DNA from: Spirochaetaceae bacterium
Lineage (GTDB): Bacteria; Spirochaetota; Spirochaetia; Treponematales; Breznakiellaceae
DNA: 11,436 bases
Assembly (NCBI GenBank): GCA_031284645.1
Contig: JAITXS010000131.1
Coordinates: 1 to 11,436, forward strand
Reading direction: 5' to 3'
Shown: positions 6,854-11,436 of the stretch, piece by piece
How the letters are laid out: each line of letters begins with the position of its first letter
Numbering within the stretch: position 1 is the first letter of the stretch
Notes under the pieces: generated by a model
The model's database searches: none
What the model was told of the DNA's origin: nothing
What the model saw: the letters and a program-made list of their open reading frames with translations, nothing else
Program-made: the position numbers and the translations under genes

Positions 6854-8392
6854 CCGAAGAAAGAACTGCCAGAATTTTTTGCCAAGGACAGCGTTTTTGC
6901 CGACTTCGTTCCCATCCGGCGGGCTTTCGTCTTCGGCAAGAAAAGGCAAGGGGTCTCCGCTTAATGCACGGACAGCGTTAAGACTTTCGTTTACACTGCG
7001 TCCCATATAGTCTTTTAAGCCGGAATTAAGCAATTCCGGAAAGGGATAGAGACAAAGCTTTTGATTAGCTGCTTTCGGAAAGCTTTCCGGTAGTTTTTCC
7101 AGCGCTCTTAAAATAGAAGTATGCGGGGAAAAAGCTGAGGGCGGAAATTGTGTATCAAGAGGAGAGGCAAGAAAAAAATCGGTTGCTTTATCCGGAGAAG
7201 CAAGCCTTATCAGAATAGCGCGGGCCGCTTGTTCTGCGCCTGATATCGCCTGATCCCGCTTTGGCGCGGCGCTGATGATATTACCGCATTTTCCGACATT
7301 GTTTTCAGGAAAACTCACCGTGTCCCCTGCTTTTACGCGCAGAAAGATATCTTTTATCCATTTTGTGTTTTTTGCCTTATCAAGGCCATGAATTGAGTCT
7401 ATTGTCCCGGGAATCGAGATAAAAGCCCGCTCAGCCGAGACCCGGTGAAACTCGGGCTCTAATCCGTCTGGTTCTTCCCCAACGGCAACGAGAAGCGCTC
7501 CCTGTGTGGCGTGCGCTCCCGAGGCATAGGGATAGGTCCAGCCCGACATATAACCGCCGGAAAGACGAGCGGCGATTTCACCTATCATCGGGCCTTTGCT
7601 TCCCAGCTTGATATCGCCTTTTGCAGCTCCTTCCGTGATTCCCAGCGCCTGTACTCCGGCAATGAACGTGTTCAACAGGGCAGCCTCTGTATCAAGCGCG
7701 ATATCAGATGGCATCGTATGGCCCATTTCAATAAAGTAGGGCGGGAAAAAGATATGTCTGTCGGCAAGCCCGCAGATTGTTACCTTACCGTGATGGACAA
7801 TCGCGTCCACAGAAAATTCAGGGCCGTCCATATATTCTTCGACAATTACCCGTTTTGATCCGGAAAAAGAGAGCGCGTCAAGAACAGCTCCGGAGAGTTC
7901 GCTGCTATTTTCCACACGCCTGCAGCCCCGTGATCCCATATTATCAACCGGTTTTACCACAACGGGAAAGGGAAAAGGAAGGTGAAAATTTTCTTTGGGC
8001 AGATCGGACAGGACAAGAAAGGCCGGAGACGGAACATTGCAGGCGGCAAAACGCCGGCGCATACGCTCTTTATCGGAACAGTCCAGCGCAACTTCGTAGG
8101 GTATGCCGGGGAGATTTAGTTTTTCCGCAGCAAAAGCAACTGAGGAAGAAAAATCAGTGCCCGCCGTCATAATACCGGCAAGCCCCTCATCTTCGGATTT
8201 TAGTCTTTTTGCAAGCTCAAGGATACGCTTTTTGTCTTTCAGATCTATACATTCAAATATATCGGCAAGGTCTTTGCCCGGGGCTTCGGGATTGCCGTCT
8301 AAAACAATGCTGGTAAAGCCCGTGGTTTTTGCTATTTTGATTGCCGGTATCTGCATAATGCCGGCTCCAAGAATCATAATGCGTTTTTTCAT
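6806..8392 (-). CDS. ATP-grasp ligase-like protein
   Basis: This 528-residue cytosolic protein has the ATP-grasp fold of the PurK/PurT/CarB-like group, which joins a carboxylate to an amine or similar nucleophile through an acyl-phosphate. Residues 4-40 form a nucleotide-type Rossmann start (IMILGAGIMQIPAIKIA, then VLDGNPEAPG). The ATP-binding lysine segment is FPVVVKPVDNMGSRG at 142-156 (K147). The adenine-contact strand is VIVEEYMDGPEFSVDA at 182-197. The metal-ligand region is D260 and GEIAARLSGG at 271-280 (E272, R276). The usual C-terminal lobe ends near 400. Residues about 405-528 are an extension I cannot assign, with a Pro-rich part and a terminal hydrophobic helix (KKFWQFFLRGGYQGALYFL). 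The substrate cannot be read from sequence. AGGGAG at 8404-8409 (minus strand) is the only ribosome-site candidate, spaced 11 bases, and an in-frame stop just upstream rules out a longer start. It lies 186 bases after rpoC on the same strand. Confidence 0.85.
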   Translation of the reverse strand: MKKRIMILGAGIMQIPAIKIAKTTGFTSIVLDGNPEAPGKDLADIFECIDLKDKKRILELAKRLKSEDEGLAGIMTAGTDFSSSVAFAAEKLNLPGIPYEVALDCSDKERMRRRFAACNVPSPAFLVLSDLPKENFHLPFPFPVVVKPVDNMGSRGCRRVENSSELSGAVLDALSFSGSKRVIVEEYMDGPEFSVDAIVHHGKVTICGLADRHIFFPPYFIEMGHTMPSDIALDTEAALLNTFIAGVQALGITEGAAKGDIKLGSKGPMIGEIAARLSGGYMSGWTYPYASGAHATQGALLVAVGEEPDGLEPEFHRVSAERAFISIPGTIDSIHGLDKAKNTKWIKDIFLRVKAGDTVSFPENNVGKCGNIISAAPKRDQAISGAEQAARAILIRLASPDKATDFFLASPLDTQFPPSAFSPHTSILRALEKLPESFPKAANQKLCLYPFPELLNSGLKDYMGRSVNESLNAVRALSGDPLPFLAEDESPPDGNEVGKNAVLGKKFWQFFLRGGYQGALYFLDSLKK

Positions 8393-8400
8393 CGGTCTTG

Positions 8401-8569
8401 TATCTCCCTACCCCATATCCTCCAAAAAAGGGCAACAGGTTTTGGGTATGGGCTTTTGTCTTATGTGTGCTAGACCCTACTGTACCCAAGACCCAAAAGA
8501 AGAGTCAGGGGGAAAGGGAGGGGTTTCTTATCGGAACGAAACCCTGCACCCTCTACCCCGAACCCTATT
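8401..8569 (-). repeat. second heptad-rich intergenic element
   Basis: This spacer between rpoC and the ATP-grasp gene is full of C-runs and G-runs in alternating blocks. The clearest part, 8542-8565, is four seven-base units (CCCTGCA, CCCTCTA, CCCCGAA, CCCTATT), so the minus strand fits the four-run G-quadruplex pattern 14 bases after the rpoC stop. GGGTTTC (8521-8527) pairs with GAAACCC (8538-8544). GAACCCTATT (8560-8569) and CCCTCTACCC (8549-8558) also occur exactly at 4413-4422 and 4428-4437 in the element before ychF, but in the reverse order. No gene is seen here. Confidence 0.65.
8424..8498 (-). terminator. possible terminator between rpoC and the ATP-grasp gene
   Basis: On the minus strand, 8491-8498 pairs with 8440-8447 (TTTTGGGT/ACCCAAAA) and 8485-8488 pairs with 8449-8452 (TGGG/CCCA), with a small internal loop and a 32-base apical loop. 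A run of six T (8424-8429 read on the minus strand) follows ten bases after the stem. The long loop and the offset T-run make it a weak terminator candidate. If it works, the ATP-grasp gene needs its own promoter, and none is evident in the 20-odd bases left before its ribosome site. Confidence 0.35.
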
Positions 8570-8578
8570 TAGCGGTGA

Positions 8579-11436
8579 TTAATCGGCCTCAACATCTTCT
8601 ACCGGCACAAAAGCGTCTGCCTGAGGATCAAAAACAGTATCGTGTTCCTCAGCGGCTTCAAGTTTGCGCCGTTCAAGAATCTCTTTCATCTGAAGGTCAA
8701 GATCTTCGCTGCCTTCAAAAAGTTTTACATTCTGATAGCGCTTCATGCCGGTTCCCGCCGGAATCGGGTGTCCGATAATGATGTTCTCTTTTAAGCCGAC
8801 AAGATTATCCGTGGATCCGGCGATAGCCGCATTGGTAAGTACTCGTGTTGTTTCCTGAAAAGATGCCGCCGAGAGGAAGCTGTCGATGTTAAGGCTTGCC
8901 TTTGTGATACCTTGAAACACCGGACGCCCAACCGCCGGATGTCCGCCTTCAGAAGCCACCCGCTCGTTTTCCCCGTGAAACTTGTATTTGTCAACAAGCT
9001 GACCAAAGATAAAACGCGTGTCTCCGACTGCGGCGATCTCAACTTTACGCATCATCTGCCTGACAATCACGCCGATATGTTTGTCGTTGATATTGACGCC
9101 CTGCAAACGGTAGACTTTTTGAATTTCGTCCATAAGGTAGCGTTGGAGCGTACTTTCACCCAAAATATGGAGTATGTCGTGGGGACTTGCCGCGCCTTCA
9201 CAAAGGTATTCGCCTGCGTCAACAGTGTCTCCGTCACGGACAAGGATACGCCTGTTTACCGGAATAAGGTGCTCAAACTCTTCGTTCCGGTCATCCTGGA
9301 TGATAACTTTTCGTTTACCTTTGCTGATGCCTTTAAACGACACTTTGCCGGAAATCTTTGCCAAAACCGCAGGGTTTTTCGGCTTGCGCGCCTCAAAAAG
9401 TTCGCTGACGCGGGGCAGACCGGAGGTAATATCCAGCGCTTTTGCCGATTCTTTTAAGGTTTTCGCAAGCGATCTTCCCGCGGTGATCTTTTCATCCTCG
9501 TCAACAAGGATATAGGCGCCGGAAGGCAGAGGATAGGAAACAAGTTCGTTTCCTGCCTCATCACTGATAATAATACGGGGCTGTTTGCTTTCAAGCTGAA
9601 ATTCGGTAATCCGCTTTTCAACATTGCCCGTATCCTCATCAATTTCTTCTTTGAGGGTAGAGCCTTCGATAATATCCTCAAAACGGACGATACCGGAGGC
9701 TTCCGCGATAATCGGGTCGCTGAACGGGTCAAAGGTGGCAATGGTTTTATCCGCAGGTACTACATCGCCTTGTTTTACCATAAACTCCGAACCGTTGCGG
9801 ATTTCAATTTTCTGATCCTGCCCGATAAGGTACAGGGTATCATTTTTTACCATAGCAAAGGCGTTTTCATTGGCAAGCGTTTCTTTTGTCCCGTGTTTGA
9901 TCACAGGCGTACCTTTTACCACACGCTTTCCTTCTTCAACAAGAAGCTCGTCACCTTTTACAATCGGGTATTCTTTCATTATTTTGTTGACGACAGCCTG
10001 ACCTTTGCGGGTAAAGAGCCGGTGCCCGTTTGCAATTTCAACATGGGCACCGCTTATATCTCTTATATAGACAGGATATTTAAGCGATGTTCGGTTTTCT
10101 TCACTGATTTTTGTTGCCGCGCCTCCGATATGGAAGGTACGCATGGTAAGCTGAGTTCCCGGCTGTCCGATGGACTGCGCCGCGATAGTGCCGACCGCTT
10201 CTCCGATATCAACACTGCGGTTTGTCGCGAGATTGCGTCCGTAACAGCGCTTACACACGCCGAGCTTTGCTTCACAGGTAAGAACCGTGCGTATCGTCAC
10301 GGCTTCAATGCCTGCCGTTTCAATGTCTTTGGCGATTTGTTCGGTGATTTCTTCGTTTATGTCGATGATAAGCTCACCGGTAATCGGGTGCTTAACCTGC
10401 TGCTGCGTATAACGCCCGACAATGCGCTCCCAGAGCGGCTCTGTTATCTCTTCGCCGTCTTTAATGGCCGAGTAGCTGATGCCGTTGATGGTGCCGCAAT
10501 CCTCTTCGTTTACGACCATGTCCTGTGCGATATCAACAAGACGGCGGGTTAGATAGCCTGCTTCTGCGGTTTTAAGCGCCGTATCGGCAAGACCTTTGCG
10601 CGCGCCGTTTGTCGAGATGAAGAATTCGATAACGGAGAGTCCTTCTTTAAAGTTTGATCGGATGGGAAGCTCTATAATATCACCCGAGGGCCGCGCCATA
10701 AGGCCGCGCATACCGGCAAGCTGGCGTATCTGATTCTTGGAACCACGGGCGCCTGAGTTTGCCATCATATAAATAGAGTTAAAGCCATCGTTTTCTGCTT
10801 CAAGGGTCTTCATCATAATATTCGTGAGATCTTCGTTTGTTTTATTCCAAACGTCAACAACACGGTCGTACCTCTCCTGAGCGGTGATATGGCCCTGCCG
10901 CCACTGCTTTTCGATTGAGTCGACTTCTTTGTTCGCCTTGTCAATCATTTCGCCTTTTTCTTTTGGTACAACAATGTCATCCACGCCGATAGTCGCGCCG
11001 AAAAGGGTTGCGTATTTGTATCCGGTAGCTTTAATTGCGTCAAGCATATTGACCGTTGTCCAGGAGCCTTTTTCCGAGAACACATACTCTATGAGCGCGC
11101 GGATTTCTTTGTCTTTAAGTTCATAATTGATGAAAGGAATGTCTTCGGGAAGCTGCTCGTTAAAAACAAGCCTGCCCGCTGTGGTTTCAATATAGCCTTC
11201 TTTATCCGCCTTAACCTGATGACCAAGCTTGTCCCAGATGAGCTTTTTATTTGGTTTCGCGCGGATAAGCGCCTCCCAGTGAAGGAGCTGTGAGCGGTCG
11301 GCTTTCCGTGATTCCACCGCGATAAGAATTTCGTCCATACTGCTGTATTTGGGCAAGCGGCCTTCCGGCGCGTCTTGATAGGGGCGGGGGGCGTTTGGTT
11401 TTATGCGGGTTAAAAAGTTTATGCCCAAAACCATGT
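8579..11436 (-). CDS. rpoC: RNA polymerase beta' subunit, C-terminal two thirds (5' end cut)
   Basis: This is the largest subunit of bacterial RNA polymerase, which forms the catalytic cleft with beta. The frame is open to the right edge. The ATG at 11432-11434 is an internal methionine in the conserved segment VPSQDMVLG, so it is not the start. About 450-500 N-terminal residues are missing, including the first zinc site and the NADFDGD magnesium loop just outside the window. The bridge helix is GARGSKNQIRQLAGMRG, about 10700-10753. The trigger loop is QSIGQPGTQLTMRTFHIGG, 10121-10177. The second zinc site has four cysteines, one at 10496-10498 and three in the CEAKLGVCKRC cluster near 10240-10275. 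The C-terminal switch/clamp part ends with FQGITKASLNIDSFLSAASF and an acidic tail. The overall sequence resembles treponeme RpoC. The gene ends in TAA at 8579-8581. Confidence 0.97.
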   Translation of the reverse strand, partial: MVLGINFLTRIKPNAPRPYQDAPEGRLPKYSSMDEILIAVESRKADRSQLLHWEALIRAKPNKKLIWDKLGHQVKADKEGYIETTAGRLVFNEQLPEDIPFINYELKDKEIRALIEYVFSEKGSWTTVNMLDAIKATGYKYATLFGATIGVDDIVVPKEKGEMIDKANKEVDSIEKQWRQGHITAQERYDRVVDVWNKTNEDLTNIMMKTLEAENDGFNSIYMMANSGARGSKNQIRQLAGMRGLMARPSGDIIELPIRSNFKEGLSVIEFFISTNGARKGLADTALKTAEAGYLTRRLVDIAQDMVVNEEDCGTINGISYSAIKDGEEITEPLWERIVGRYTQQQVKHPITGELIIDINEEITEQIAKDIETAGIEAVTIRTVLTCEAKLGVCKRCYGRNLATNRSVDIGEAVGTIAAQSIGQPGTQLTMRTFHIGGAATKISEENRTSLKYPVYIRDISGAHVEIANGHRLFTRKGQAVVNKIMKEYPIVKGDELLVEEGKRVVKGTPVIKHGTKETLANENAFAMVKNDTLYLIGQDQKIEIRNGSEFMVKQGDVVPADKTIATFDPFSDPIIAEASGIVRFEDIIEGSTLKEEIDEDTGNVEKRITEFQLESKQPRIIISDEAGNELVSYPLPSGAYILVDEDEKITAGRSLAKTLKESAKALDITSGLPRVSELFEARKPKNPAVLAKISGKVSFKGISKGKRKVIIQDDRNEEFEHLIPVNRRILVRDGDTVDAGEYLCEGAASPHDILHILGESTLQRYLMDEIQKVYRLQGVNINDKHIGVIVRQMMRKVEIAAVGDTRFIFGQLVDKYKFHGENERVASEGGHPAVGRPVFQGITKASLNIDSFLSAASFQETTRVLTNAAIAGSTDNLVGLKENIIIGHPIPAGTGMKRYQNVKLFEGSEDLDLQMKEILERRKLEAAEEHDTVFDPQADAFVPVEDVEAD

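Noticed and set aside
8103..8582. 159-codon plus-strand open frame crossing the spacer after rpoC
   Set aside because: It overlaps the conserved N-terminal domain of the ATP-grasp gene on the opposite strand and runs through the heptad repeats; it is not protein-like.
9770..10552. 260-codon plus-strand open frame
   Set aside because: It lies wholly opposite rpoC's conserved trigger-loop and zinc-site region, with no family resemblance; it is a shadow of rpoC.

Overview
This looks like a chromosomal segment from a spirochaete, most likely a Treponema-like member. The evidence is the overall sequence of the RpoC C-terminal part and the YchF protein, together with intermediate GC content and AAGGAG-type ribosome sites. 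The assignment rests on recall of protein families, not on a search. Both ends are open: an upstream gene is cut at base 1 and rpoC is cut at base 11436.

Region 1 (1-4340, plus strand) is an accessory operon-like block. It holds the tail of an unknown acidic protein, then a 604-residue gp5/VgrG-like spike protein (OB-fold, long insert, beta-needle motif, Gly-rich hydrophobic C-terminal extension). Next come a 229-residue protein with a second short needle-like stretch and a 131-residue protein with a hydrophobic N-terminus and an Ala-rich tail. The first three complete genes end at a hairpin terminator (3121-3156). A 384-residue protein resembling the DUF6931 family follows. The spike plus the DUF6931-like protein suggest the cargo/spike end of a contractile injection system (type VI secretion-like or a relative). 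Sheath, tube and baseplate genes are not in the window. This is the part most likely to hold something undescribed.

Region 2 (4341-6790, plus strand) begins with an intergenic element of opposed GGGTATA/CCCTATA-type heptads. It is followed by ychF (an ATPase of the Obg/OLA1 family) and a DUF362 protein carrying two 4Fe-4S clusters.

Region 3 (6806-11436, minus strand) holds an ATP-grasp ligase-like protein with an unrecognised C-terminal extension, convergent with the DUF362 gene. A 186-base spacer with a second copy of the heptad-rich element follows, then the C-terminal two thirds of rpoC. In the spirochaetes I recall, rpoC is followed by rpsL-rpsG; here it is not.

No rRNA, tRNA, CRISPR array, transposase or integrase was seen.
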